Of a stretch of 64,000 bases of DNA, positions 1 to 11,997 are shown piece by piece; positions within the stretch are counted from its first letter, which is position 1; every line of letters starts with the position of its first letter. This stretch comes from Allantophomopsis cytisporea (Eukaryota > Ascomycota > Leotiomycetes > Phacidiales > Phacidiaceae). Made by a program: the position numbers and the translations under genes. Below the pieces are notes generated by a model. That model was not told the DNA's origin and did no database searches. It was given only the letters and a program-made list of their open reading frames with translations. The stretch spans positions 1 to 64,000 of the forward strand of contig CP103029.1 in NCBI GenBank assembly GCA_024752435.1, read 5' to 3'.

Positions 1-959
1 CCTAAAGAAAAGAAGCAGAGGAGAAGGCAGAAGCAGAATGTAATGTTTATACTAGAGCTAACTTGTTTACTACTACCAACCCTAGCCTCGACCTCTCGTT
101 TGAAGGCAACCTCTTTGTAGTAGTATCTCCTTCCTTCTAAGAGGGATTAGATGTTCCGAATAGTAATCTTCTAATGTTTTAGGGTTGAAGTTCTTTGTAG
201 GTTTCTATATATTGTCTAAGTTATTGTAACCTTCCTATTTAACTAAATATCTGAGTTCGTTCCTAACCTATTTGCAGTCTAGGATTTTCTCGATGGTATA
301 TTCGGTGTTCTCATTTTCCTAGGATAGGTCTAGGTAGTATATATATTGTACATTTTGTAGTGCTAGTTCTAGTAGAGATATATAGAATACAAGGTATATT
401 TTTATACTTGTTGGTAGTTGGAGTTCGTAATTGACTAAACTTATTTTTTTCAAAATCTTAAATAGTCCGATTTTAATATTGTTTAACTTGTTGCTTGGTT
501 TAGTTGTCTTGATGTTTTTGTATATAAGGTAGACTTTATCTCCCTCCGAAAAAGTAGGTCCTTCTATCTTTTTTTCATTCTGATAACTTACTAACCGTTG
601 GTTGAAAAACTCGATATCTTTAGCTAGTTGCTTGTAGAGTACCTTGAGTTCTGCAACTTGTATTTGTACTACTTCTACAAGTACCTGTATTTCTCGGGGT
701 AAATAATATACTTCTGGTTCTAGCCTATAGTTGGTATAGAATAGTAAAACTTTTGTAGTTTCTGTAGTTGTACTATTATATATAAACTATACAAGGGGTA
801 ATAGTCGTACCTAATTATCTTGTTTGTAATTTATATAATAGTAGAGGTACTACTCAAACGTTTAGTTGAGTCGTTTAGTTTGTTTGTCTGTTTATAGGTA
901 GTAAGCTGTCGAGAGCTTATAGTTAGTTTCTAACTAGCTTATTAAAGACTTCTAGAAGT

Positions 960-1140
960 TCGAGGTAAACAGCTTGTCTCAGTCGGATATTATTTCATCT
1001 GGCATACTATAATTACTAACAATTGTTTTCAGGAAAGTATACGCTAAGTCTTCTATAGTACTAGATTCCTTATATAGTATAAAATATCTATATTTTGTCG
1101 TCCTATCGGTAATAACTACGATCGAATTGTATTCTACTTT
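960..1140 (-). pseudogene. Integrase core relic (Ty3/gypsy pol)
   Basis: The minus strand translates to a retroviral-type integrase core segment containing VVITDRTTKY and, about 45 residues later, PDEIISD-stop-DKLFTS. The second block is the conserved S-D-R-D...F-T-S motif with the second catalytic Asp. The stop (TGA, complement of 979-981) stands where CGA (Arg) is expected, a single C-to-T change. It is clearly non-functional. Confidence 0.82.
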
Positions 1141-1984
1141 CGTAAGTGGTTCTTTCGAAAGTAGTAGTTTGACGATAAAATCTAGAGCAATAGATTTCTA
1201 TACTCCTTTTAGTACTACTAGTAATTTAAGCTGTCTATAAGGTATATATCGATTAACTTTATTCCTAGAGCAAATATTATATTCCCTTATAACTTTCTCT
1301 ACTTAGTTCTTTATTCCTAGGAAGTAGTATATTCTAGTTAGATATTCTAACGTCTTGCCTATTCCTTGGTGTTTATATACTAGTAATTTATATTGTTCTT
1401 TGACTAACTATTTCTATAGGGGCGCAGGGATATAGACTAGTCCTTTGAACAATAGTATCCGGCTTGGTGTTATTGAGGTTCTTAGGTGTTTATTAGGGTT
1501 TCTTATAATACGTTGTACTATAGTATCTATAGTATATACTTGTCGAATTCTTTAGAGTATATCTAGGTCTTCGACTTGCATCGTAGCGTTTAACTCTAGG
1601 TAGTTATACGTCAGATTGTCTCTGTTATTTTGAAATATAGCGTGTAATACTAGTTCTTTGTTCTGTATATAGTCTATACGTCGACTAAGTACATCGGCTT
1701 TAGCGTTTTCAGATCCTTTACAGTAGGTGATTTTGAAGTTGTACCTAGCTATGAGTTCTGACTACTATATTTGTCGTCTGTTCAATACCTTTGTAGTTGT
1801 AAAATATAGCAGATTTTTGTAGTCTGTAATTACTGCTACTTTATACTTAGGTCCTTCTAGGTAAACTCTCTATTTTTAAAATACAGCGACGATTGCTAAC
1901 AATTCTTTATTATAGATCTTGTAGTTCAACTCGGCTAAAGTTAGTTTATAAGAGAAGAAAGCAATAGGTCGAAGCTTTTTGTTT

Positions 1985-2065
1985 TTATCCGGTTGATTTA
2001 GTACTACCCCGATTGTATAATCGGAGGAATCTGTTTCTACTACTATAAAGACTTTAGGGTCGAAG
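1985..2065 (-). pseudogene. RNase H relic (Ty3/gypsy pol)
   Basis: The minus strand encodes DPKVFIVVETDSSDYTIG followed by VVLNQ, matching the start of the gypsy RNase H domain with its first catalytic Asp in the T-D-x-S-D block. It lies downstream of the RT relic, as expected. The surrounding frame is broken. Confidence 0.82.
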
Positions 2066-2454
2066 TTCTTTAATATAGGTGCAGTTGTAAAACTCTCTTT
2101 AAGTTTCTCGAAAGCTCGTTGAGCTTTATTAGTCTATTTGAAGGCTTGGTCCTTCTTCGTCAATTCCGAAATTAGTACTGTAATACTTGAATATCCCTTG
2201 ATGAATCTTCGGTAGAAATTAGCGAATCTAAGGAAGGATTGTACTTCCTTGGTAGAGTTTAGTATCGGCTATTTGTAGACTACTTGTACTTTAGAATCGT
2301 CTATCTAGATTCCTTCGGTAGTTATTATATAACCTAAGAATCCAACTGACTGTTGGTAAAACTCGTACTTTTCTAGTTTTAGATACAAGTAACGTTTCTA
2401 AAGTGCTGTAAGTATAAGTTTAATATACTTAATATACTCTTCTTCGGTATTAGA

Positions 2455-2570
2455 GTATACAAAGATGTCATCTAGATAAGCTACTACGAATACATCCAAA
2501 TATTTATATAGTGTTTAGTTGATTAGTACTTGAAAAGTTGTAGGGGCATTGGTTAAGCCAAATAGCATTA
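2455..2570 (-). pseudogene. Reverse transcriptase catalytic core relic
   Basis: Two RT hallmarks are readable on the minus strand: MLFGLTNAPTTFQ (2530-2568) and, downstream, VVAYLDDIFVY with the catalytic YLDD at 2467-2478. Their order and spacing match Ty3/gypsy RT. The catalytic residues survive, but the flanking frame contains stops. Confidence 0.9.
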
Positions 2571-4580
2571 CTAAATACTCGAAATGCCTATAGCGTATTC
2601 TAAATGCTGTTTTCTATTCTTTACCTTCCTTTATATATACTAGATTGTACATTCTTTGGAGGTTTAACTTAGTAAAGAACTTAGCTCCTCGAAATCGGTT
2701 GTACAACTCTAAGATAAGTAGCAATATATATCGGTTCTTGATAGTAATACTGTTGAGTTGTCGATAATCAATGTATAGTTGGTCTGTTTTATTTTTCTTT
2801 AGTATAAAGAGGGCTAGGTATCCTACTAATAAAGTTGATAGTCGAATGTAACCTTTCTTTAATATATTATCGATGTATTCCTTTAGGATTCTAAGTTTTT
2901 GTTCGGATATAGAATAAATTGGTCCGAAGGTAGGTTGTTTCCCTAGTATAAGTAGTATTTTGTAATCTTAAGGCTAGTATTCTAGCAGCTTGGTCTTAGC
3001 TTCTTCTTTGCTAAAGAGCTTTTTAAATTCCCTATACTTGTTTAGGAGTATTACCCCTTTTATAGCGTATAGTATAGGTAAAAGGTTGTTCTTACAAATT
3101 TCCTACAAATCTTTATAATTGATTGCATTGATTATAACAGGTCGTTGTAATTCAAATAGTACATTGCATTTGTAGTTTCCTAGATTGACTGTATATATAT
3201 TCCAATCAATCTTCGGGTTATATTTCTTCAACTATAGAAGTCCTAGGATGATGTCGTAACGTAGGATTGCAACGATGTCTAATACTAGTTCTTTGTAATA
3301 ATTGTATACAAGGAATAGTAGAAAGCGTATCTACTCTCGTACCTATCTATTAGATATAGAGTTTCTATCAACTAGGTGCAGTTGATATAGATTTGTATAT
3401 CTCCTTGTAGGTAGGTTGTATTTCTTTACGAATTTTATAGATACGAAATTTCTTAATGTACTTGAATCTACTATAGCTTTAGTATAGTATCCGTTTATTT
3501 GTACTCGGACGTTTAAATATGCTGTATACTATATTCTGTACAAATAAACCTTTTCTACTCGTAGAAGGAGAGGCCTTAGATTAGGTTTTCTAACTGGCTT
3601 GTAGTTAAAAGAACCATCTAGTTTTCCGAATCTTTTTAGAGGTTACTGTATTTGCAGCGTTCTTTCTCTTTCTAGTCTAGTCGTTTTTATACTAGTTGCT
3701 CTATTTCTAATGTACCCTACTAGTCTTCTACTTCCTTTTCCTTTGAGTTGGTAAGTAGTCCCTTTATATTCTTTTATTCGTTATCCGTTAAAAGTCGAAA
3801 CGTAGGTTGACTATATTTACAATGTTGTCGACCTTCTTTTTTATATTGTTAGCGGCGTTTCTAGACTACTATCTCGATATCCTGTTGGATTATAGTATCC
3901 TCTTGTTGTTTTTCTTTGGTGTATATATTGTATATAGGTGTTAAGTTATAGTTTCTCCAATAGAGTTTCTAATGTCCTGCCTATTGTAATTCGGGTAAAT
4001 TATCTTGATTATTACTAAAGGTCATCAACATTCCCTTAAGTCTTAATCGGGCTGCTTCGAGTTGTTTGTACGCGAGTTTGTTAGTATAGTATATTAAGTA
4101 TACTTTCTACTTACATTCTGAATAGTATAGATTTTAGTATATTGCTTGTCTTTCTAAATTAAGTACTTTAAAGCTTGTAGTAGTTTCAGGCCCTTTGTTG
4201 GGTTTTTGTCCTTTAACTACAATTGTATCGTCTAGCTCTACTATAGTCCAACTATTTTGGTTACTAGGACTAGGCGATCTACTATTAGTATTAGTACGCT
4301 CGTTGTAGTAGCTAATTACGTCGGGTTCGTCGTCGGTAGATATATTTCTATGTCTACGTATTTTTTGTTGACTAGGGAAGTATCTAGCGTGTTTCTTGTT
4401 TGGTAGGTAGATGTTGTAGTCGTCTTTATAATATCTTGTCTAAGATTCTGTTTTTTAATCTAGTATTGCTAGGCTTCCTAGTTCCTTAAGCTCAGGTATT
4501 TCTTAAAATGTTGTATTAAAGTATCTTGGTTTCCCTCGATTGAATCCTCTGTTGGATAAATTCTTCTTTGATGCTTTCTT

Positions 4581-4622
4581 GTATTCTTGTACTTTATATC
4601 CTAGGGTTCTACAATATAGACA
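4581..4622 (-). pseudogene. Gag zinc-knuckle relic with mutated ligands
   Basis: The minus strand reads C-L-Y-C-R-T-L-G-Y-K-V-Q-E-Y. This aligns with the CX2CX4HX4C knuckle, but His is Tyr (CAY to TAY) and the last Cys is Tyr (TGY to TAY). Both are single C-to-T or G-to-A transitions. The knuckle could no longer bind zinc normally. Confidence 0.72.
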
Positions 4623-4739
4623 TAGGTTATTCTTTATACAGTAATCTCTATCTTGTAGCGAGAGTAGTCTTTTCTTGACTATCTAGTGAGTTACGTTTAA
4701 CTCTATAGGTATAGGTCTGTAATATAGTTTCTAAGTACG

Positions 4740-5380
4740 CTGCTAGTACTTGGGTTTGCTATAGTAAGTAGGTCCTCGATAGCTACCTTTCTTTTCTAGG
4801 CTATGTTTATACTAGCGATTGTCGATGTATATAACAGTCTCGATTATAGTCTAGAGGTTATTAAGTCGATTGCTTTATACTATATCGTCTTTAACTAATT
4901 CTTTTAGTCCTTTGTAGAACTATACTGTGAGTACGTCGTTATTTTATTTAGTATAAGTAGAATACTATTGGAATTCTGCGGTATAGTTGGCAGCTAATCC
5001 TTTTTAGGTTAGGTTCTGTAAATATTGCTTAGTAGTACGTTCTTCGTCGATATCCTTAAAAGTCCGTTTGATCTTTTGACGGAATTCTTCGTAATTACTG
5101 AAGATAGCTTGTATCTCTGGTTCTATATCTCCTATGCTGTTGCAATTGTCTAAGAAGTCTCGCACGTAGGTTTCGAACCAATCGAATACAGGTCCTTTTA
5201 TATAAAAAGATACGTAGAGTACTATATCCTTGGGTATAGGGAACTAATCTACGTTGAATCCGAAATACAGATCCAACTAGGTTAAAAAGCTCTTGAGCTT
5301 TTTACATTCTCTACTAAATATATCTAGCGTATAGATTTTAACAGCGGCGGCTATATACTGCGTTTTTCCCGCGACTAATC
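4740..5380 (-). pseudogene. Gag capsid-like relic
   Basis: One minus-strand frame gives a long gag-like capsid text, with segments such as LDLYFGFNVD, KGPVFDWFETYVRDFLDN and EEFRQKIKRTFKDIDEE, interrupted by at least six TAA/TAG stops. Most stops sit where Gln (CAA/CAG) or Trp would be natural, consistent with RIP. It precedes the zinc knuckle, as in Ty3/gypsy gag. Confidence 0.7.
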
Positions 5381-5420
5381 TAAGGGTAGTTGTTGTAGTA
5401 GGTATTTAATGTATTACGTC

Positions 5421-8000
5421 TTTGCTGCTAGGTAGGTAGTAAAGTATAGGCTTTTTAGCAGTTGTATATACTAGTACGATATACAAAGAGGTAGGGGCTC
5501 TTTAGTAAGACTAAGTAGTTGCTGTTGGTATCAAAGTATATAACTTAATACTTCTAGCAAAGGTATAGGCAAAGGTAGGTAACAAAGTATTAACTAAAGT
5601 TGAGTACAAAGCTTTTATCTACTAAGGAAATATAGAGATCTATATAGTTGCTTCCTACTCTAGGGAATAGTAGGATAGTTAGGAACGCCTAACTATCCCG
5701 ACTATCCTAACTATCTATTATATAACTTATGTAGCCTATAACTTTCTGATATATAACCTTGTTACAGCCTTTTTTAGTTGTTGTACTTGTAGACTATAGT
5801 ATAGGGCTATAACAGTATATTAGCAAAGAAGGTTGGCTACTATATCTTTTTATTCTACAGCAATAGCTTTTAGTTAGTGCTTGGGATAAAGACAGTATAG
5901 AAGGCCTTTTAGAGATTTTATAGGTAATCGTAGTAGACTTTTTTATACTCTAGTGTATCTATTGTTTTTTTTGCTGTAGTTTCTTTGCCTAGGCTAGGGA
6001 CTACAACAAGATAATAAAGAGCTAAAGGTATTATAAAGAGTATTTGTAGATGTATATATAGTTTAGACTAGGCCTCTTCTCTAAAATAAACAAGGTATTG
6101 ATGTCGGTAGAAGCTATTTTAATTGATAAAGTAGTAGTTGCAATAATCGGTAATATATAAGAATCTACCAACAAACAACTTGAGATTTGGATAATAGCCT
6201 AAAGTAGCTGCGCTTTTGATTCTAGGGTCGTCTATATTCGAGATAGCATCGGTTTAGCTAAGTTGTTGTATAGTAGTCTTGTAGGTATTAATAGGTATGC
6301 TTTTATAATAAATAGTAAGGTACTAGCTTATTTTAGCTTCGTTTGCAAAGATAGTATAGCTATAGGCTGTATATATAATAGCTTTGAAGAGTACGTTATA
6401 TAAAAGAGGTATAAAGTAGGCAGATATCGTTGTAGTTGTACTAATAGTACTCTTAGAGAGTTGTTAGCTATTATATTAATACAAATGAATACTAATACTG
6501 CTAGAAAGTATATAGTACTCTTTGTAGGCGATAGCTAATTAACTTTGTATAGATAGTAGCAGCTACTACTAACCTTTAGCAAAGACATTTAGCAAGGACG
6601 TTTTGCCTGTATACGCTAGAGTATATTAGAAAAGTACATTTGGCGAGGACGTTTGGCAAAGATGTTTTGCCTATATATAGCAGGGTACGTTGGGATATAT
6701 ATTTAGCGAGTATATTTTTGCAACCTGCTATAATTTAAACCTTAGCAAAAGTATAGATAGGAAGTATATAATTGTCAAGGATCCCAACGCTAGCAATCTT
6801 GCTAATATATACAGCTGTACTATTTTGTATAGGAGAATTTAGCGAGGATATTATACAAGCGTTGGCAAGGATGTTTTAGTACTACAAAATTTTAGCGAGG
6901 ACGTTTAAGCTTGGCGTTTGGGGAATATGTTTGCTAGCTAGCGGGCATATATTCCGTATATATAGCCGTACATTATTTGTATAGGCGTACAGACGGGAAA
7001 TATATTCGCCAACAGAATATAGTATTAGCTACAGCTTCGAGTTTGTCTACTACCTCGGATCTTAAACCCTTAGTTAATTTGGTATAGCTAAAACATCTTG
7101 TAGTATAACCTAAGTAGTCGAGTAGAGCTTAGTAAGATCGATAAAAAATCAACGTCGTTATCTCGGGGTATATTAGCTTTAGTATCGGCTTCAATTTTGT
7201 TCTCGGTCGTTTTAATTACCTAGCTAAGCCTACTATAGCTCTAACTAGTATTATTCTGCACCTATAAACAGTCTTTAGTTATACTTGAATAAATACTTAG
7301 GCTTTTAGTATACCTCTTCGGCTCTTGCTTAATCTCTACTCAATTCTTTGTATTCGTGTCTTTTAAAGTACCGATACTACTGTTTACAGCTTTTCTACTA
7401 GTTTATAGCTCGAGCTTCAACAGTAGTTGAATACTTCCTTAGGCGTCCTCTTAGCATATTAGTATAGTAAATAAAGATAAATCGAGTTGAATTAAAGTAG
7501 ATATTTATAGGATGTTACAATAGATTGTATTCCCTTCTATATAGCCTTTTGTTTACTTGCTTTCTACTATAGTATATTGTTTGTTTACTTATACTATATA
7601 CTATATACAATATATATTATATATATATTACTAGTTGTATAACGCTTGATTATATAGGTATAAAAGCAATCGAGTATTGTTGCTTTACTACTCTATAGAT
7701 ATCAAGTATAAAAAGATAATTTTACTATAAAAGCCTAAGTAGCTATAACTCTCTACTTTACTTTTATTATAATATATTGAGTAGACTAATACCTATCTAG
7801 AGTTAACTAGATATAGTCTTTGACGTTGAAATATTTTTAATATATATAGATAGCTAGTAATTGTACTATTCAGATATATTATTATATAACTTCGATTTAA
7901 TCGTTATATAACTTCGATTTAATCGTTATATAACTTCGATTTAATCAGATGTAGTTGCTTGACGATATATTAGGGATTAAGTACCAACTAACTACGAAAA
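5421..8000. other. AT-rich repeat debris, probable retroelement leader/LTR
   Basis: No gene is visible. The stretch is TA-rich and lies just upstream of the gag relic, so it may hold the leader and 5' LTR. A minus-strand TGTAACA (complement of 7513-7519), a common LTR start, is a possible outer boundary, but no partner LTR is in view. Bases 6560-6960 contain diverged copies of phrases resembling agcaaggacgtttgg and gatgttttgcc. An inverted, repetitive patch of ggatagttagg and cctaactatcc type lies at 5665-5715. Confidence 0.45.
7882..7946 (+). repeat. 22-bp tandem repeat, three copies
   Basis: The unit ttatataacttcgatttaatcg occurs at 7882-7903, 7904-7925 and 7926-7946; the last copy lacks only the final base. 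The copies are otherwise identical although the surrounding DNA is heavily mutated, which suggests recent amplification or a repeat arising after RIP. Confidence 0.95.
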
Positions 8001-9115
8001 CACCCCGACTTTACTTCTATATAACTTAATGGTACGATGCTACAATTGAAATCCGAGCGTGCTACTATCGTCGCTAGATTAAAGAGAGTTATATATATAA
8101 TTATTGTATATATACGACGTATTGTACTACTATTGGACCGACTGCAGTTTTCTAACCTTAACCCGGCTCCGGGGAATATTAGTCTTTCTAAAAGTACGAT
8201 AAGAAAGATTAGGTATATAGTAGATGACTTTATACAAAGACTTTACCTAGAATACTATAAATATATATCTAGATTGTACTTGTAGTAGCTAGCAAAAAGA
8301 CTGAAAAAGACAAATTCGTTAATATCCCTAGTATAGCTACAGAATCCTATAGGCTAGATCCTTTGAAGAAACGTACAACATACGCCCTATACAAATACAA
8401 AGAAGGAGACCCTATCTAGACATTGTGTACAAACCTTCAGGATTGGCTAGGAAGTAGGAGAGCCTTCGTATATACTTAGCATATGCAGCGGCCTAAGCTC
8501 TACCTTTCATGAGAATTAAGCGAAGCTTACGCAACCTACCTTCTGCGGGATTTCTGTACCATCTAGAAGCTAAGGCCATCAGAGTTACGCAGCTAACAGA
8601 CAAAGTGACACATATTAAAAGTCTAATGTTAGCATTGTAGCAACGCTTGCACTACCATGGGCAGCAATAATGCGCCGACGATATCCCGTTTGAAGATGAC
8701 GCCGGTCTTCGGGTTCTTACGAAGGTTCTTACCAACAACATTGATAGGTGCAGCACTAATTCCCAAAGAAGTAACCAACTGGTTTGAATGTCATATAGGT
8801 GTACAGTATACCATCTTCATAAAACCTTTATACCTTATTTGAGTCTGACTCGATAACCTAGACCGATTGGTAGCTGTATACAGTGTAGAGGTAATGTGCT
8901 TTATCGCTACCCTGGAGACTATACGAGAAGTGCGGCATTGATTGTTAGGACCAGCAGGTTACCTGTTCTGGTGAAGCGTTCATGGACTCTGTCTATATAA
9001 ATCGGTATTTTCTTCATTGAATTCTAAGCTTGCTAATAATCTCGACTCAAAGATTCAGAATAAGCTCAAAAGCTCTCGTTTTCTGATCATTCATATTGAT
9101 CAGCCTCTGAACGTT
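8001..9115 (+). other. Gene-free interval with a possible decayed coding relic
   Basis: An 82-codon ORF at 8037-8285 has no recognisable motif. From about 8288 a plus-strand frame reads protein-like text (for example KKTEKDKFVNIPSIATE and SEAYATYLLRDFCTI) broken by TAG/TGA/TAA stops, so it may be a RIP-damaged gene of unknown family. Bases 8900-9115 would be the promoter and 5' UTR of the aldo/keto reductase. Confidence 0.3.
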
Positions 9116-9975
9116 ATGACAGCAGCTCCTACTCTAGCGGGGAAGCCCTTCACGAGTAATGGCTTTGGTCTTATGAGTATGTCATTTGACCCTCCTTGCG
9201 TACCATGCGAAACAACTCTGACCAAACACTACTTATAGGATACACTATACCATCTAACCCAGTCCCAGATGAAGTTGCATTCCCAGTCCTTAGAGCTGCG
9301 CTTTCCGCGGGCGCAAACATCTGGAGTGGAGCCGATTTTTATGGCACACCTCAAGCTAATAGTCTTCATCTCTTGAACCGTTACTTCACTGCCTATCCGT
9401 CCGATGCTGACAAGGTCATTCTTTGCATCAAAGGTGGTCTTGTAGACATAAGAACTATGGACTGTTCGGCGGAGAACTTGCGTCGTTCAGTTGAGAACTG
9501 CAACCATATCTTAGATGGGAAGAAGTCAATTGACTTCTTTGGTCCAGCAAGAGTGGATCCCAAAATATCTATTGAAAAGACTGTTGAGGCTATTGCAGAA
9601 CTGGCAAAGGAGGGGAAAGTCGGTGGGATTCTCCTCAGTGAAGTGTCGGCAGAGACTCTCAGAAAAGCTGCCAAGAATCATCACATTGGCGTGATCGAGG
9701 CAGAGATCTCGCTCTGGGCAACAGATGTCTTCCAGAATGGCGTCGCAGAAGCGTGCAAAGAATTGGGAACTATGTTGTTGGCATATTCGCCGCTCGGGAG
9801 GGGAATGCTAGCTGGTAACTTCTCCACCCTTGAAGATGTGGCGCATGGGGAGCTTCATAGCATGTTTCCAAGATTCCAAGGCGAGAATTTTCAGCAGAAC
9901 CTGAAGCTCGTGAGAGAGCTTCAGAGACTGGCGGGAAAGAAAGGGTGTACGAATGCACAGTTGGCGTTGGCTTGA
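9116..9975 (+). CDS. Aldo/keto reductase, pyridoxal reductase-like, truncated at the C terminus
   Basis: Two exons (9116-9176, 9239-9975) join across a 62-bp intron with donor GTATGT and branch CTGAC, giving 265 aa. The text matches the fungal Plr1-type AKR family, NADPH-dependent enzymes reducing pyridoxal: GFGLM at the N terminus, GADFYG with the catalytic Tyr, CIKGG with the active-site Lys, the ARVDP segment, and AYSPLGRGMLAG. Family members run about 330 aa. Here the frame stops (TGA) right after QLALA, where a Trp codon (TGG) would normally follow, so the last strand and the NADPH-binding C-terminal segment are missing. No continuation is visible downstream. It is a probable recent pseudogene or an inactive variant; the start ATG is the first in frame. 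Confidence 0.72.
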
Positions 9976-10196
9976 GCAGTTAAAATCATAGAATAAATGG
10001 GTTGAGGAATAAAGGTTTCTGAACAGTGTGACAGGCTCATGATGCTGCGCTAAGTGTCTTACTTTCTAAATGCTATAACTTATTAAGTATAATCTAAGAG
10101 GAGATTCGATAAACTAAGTATAGATGTAGTCGGTTCGTTGCTTATAGTAGCTTAGGCATATACCCGAGACAATTACCTAGGCTATCAAAGAAATAG

Positions 10197-11997
10197 TTAC
10201 GTCGCAGTCTTATCTGCCGAAAACAATGCTCTTGCTTCATCCGTCTCCTTCAGTAACCTTTGTTCTCTCCATTTTGCACCAAATCTAAGTACTAAGAAGA
10301 CGAGCGGACTAAATAAAAACCAGATGCCAACGATAGTCACGCTCAGCCACCCGATGCTACTAGCCTTTACGAACGGAGTTGCAAAAGCAGTACCCCCAGC
10401 ACCTATCAGACAACGAGCTAGATTCATCGCTGCTGACGCAGTTCCAGGCTTCTTGCGATTAAGATCCATAATTAAATTACTAAACCCAGAAAATGCGCTC
10501 GTACTACCAAAGCCCTGTAGAAAGAGGAATATCAGAGGCGCAGACAAGTGCATCCTAGCCTGTAATGTCCACCCGTAAGCTACTAGGCTTATACCCGCCA
10601 GTATTAGAGCGGGAATGCTAATTTGGAGGCGAGCGACCTCAATAGGAAATTGAGATAGATCTTGTTGTTTCTGATTTGAAATTTCCAAATTGACAAGCCG
10701 AGCGTGGCGACGGAAGTTCCAGTCAAGAAGTCGGCCAGTCACGGTGACAGATGCTACTGATCCAAGACCTGACGCCAGGAAGCAAAGACTTATACGGAGG
10801 GTGTCAAGGCCGTATCCATCTTGTAGCTGATCAGGCAGAGTTGACAGTACCATGTAGGAGTTTGCATAGATGAAGCCGCTGTACAGCAGCAAGATACATG
10901 TTTCTTTCTCGCAAAACAGTTTCAATGAGTTCAGTGGATTGACATGTGTTCGTTTGGATTTTGAGTTGGCATCTGATGCGGTGGATGAGACAGTTTTTCC
11001 ACTTTGAGTAGGATGCCGAAGGTATGCAATCAGCGTCCTGTTCCACCTTGGAGGTGCAATAGAACCATTGCCGACGATGTCTCGACTTGTCTCTGGTAGA
11101 AATACTGCAGAAAAGACCAACACGATTGCTGCATAGATGGCGAGAAACCAGAAGATGGACCTCCAGCCAAGATATTGACTAAGTAATCCTCCAATAACCT
11201 AATCATCCAGAACACGTTCTCGTAAGCACCACACCAACAAAAACTATTTGATAAGCCGAGGATGAAAATCCTTACCGGTCCCAAAGGTGGGCCAAGCATA
11301 TAGCCCATCTGCACATTTGACGTATAACGTCCTCGTTCTGCAGACGTTACAATGTCTGAAACTGTTGCGAGAGAGAGTGCGATCGTTCCACTGCTGCCTG
11401 CACTTTGGATGCAGCGCATTGCCAACAGTATAGCATAGTTTGCTTTCAAAGCAGCTCCCACGGAGCCGATAATAAATATAATCAGAGCGATAAGAAGAGC
11501 GGGTCTTCGACCGGTCTCGTCGGAGAAACTGCCCACGAACGATGGAGCGATGCCTTGAATTATCTATCGATGATGGATTCAATTAGAAACAATATAGCTT
11601 GGCCGCCGTGGCAATCTGATGTACATACCAAGTAAGTAGTGATAGTAAGGTTGATGTCAGTGATAGAGACGTTCAAATCTTCTGCCAGCATGGTAATCAT
11701 AGGATAGTATATGCTTGCGGTCAGAGGGGGTATCAATGTTGTCAAAGCTGCATTAAATAAAATGAATCTCTTCTGCGCATTTGATAACACTGAGAATGGA
11801 TCTTCTGATTGCGGGTTGCATTGATTATCTTGTTGTACTCTACCTAGCGCCTTCTCAGCGTCCATTATGTCCGATGATATTATCGTACCCGTCTCAGGCG
11901 GCCAGGGAGACACGATATTTTCGACACTCTTGATTGACTCAGACCTAGAGACATTATCTTTTCTTGACGTAGTGCGTTTTTCTTCTGCAGAGGACAT
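10197..11997 (-). CDS. MFS drug:H+ antiporter (DHA1, Qdr-like)
   Basis: Three exons (11997-11629, 11563-11276, 11198-10197) join in phase 0 across introns of 65 and 77 bp and encode 552 aa. The N terminus is a hydrophilic cytosolic tail, followed by about 12 membrane segments. Motif A is GSFSDETGRRP in the loop between TM2 and TM3. Motif C, MLGPPLGPVIGG, is restored only after splicing intron 2, and LPETSRDIVG marks the end of the first half. This is the 12-TM DHA1 group that exports drugs, polyamines or small toxins at the plasma membrane. Substrate cannot be read from sequence. The ATG at 11997 is chosen because the codons before it begin with a TTG, not an ATG. The gene appears intact. Confidence 0.88.

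Larger units (their letters stand above)
1..5420 (-). mobile_element. Decayed Ty3/gypsy LTR retrotransposon, internal region
   Basis: Reading the minus strand from right to left gives the Ty3/gypsy order: a gag-like capsid segment (about 4.75-5.38 kb), a zinc knuckle (4581-4622), reverse transcriptase (about 2.45-2.57 kb), RNase H (about 1.99-2.06 kb) and integrase core (about 0.96-1.14 kb). No long open frame survives. Many stops fall where Gln, Trp or Arg codons would be expected, and TA dinucleotides are very common while CA/TG look depleted. That is the pattern left by RIP-like C-to-T mutation. The 3' end, with its LTR, should lie left of base 1. The element is dead, and the family assignment rests on motifs and domain order. 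Confidence 0.88.
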
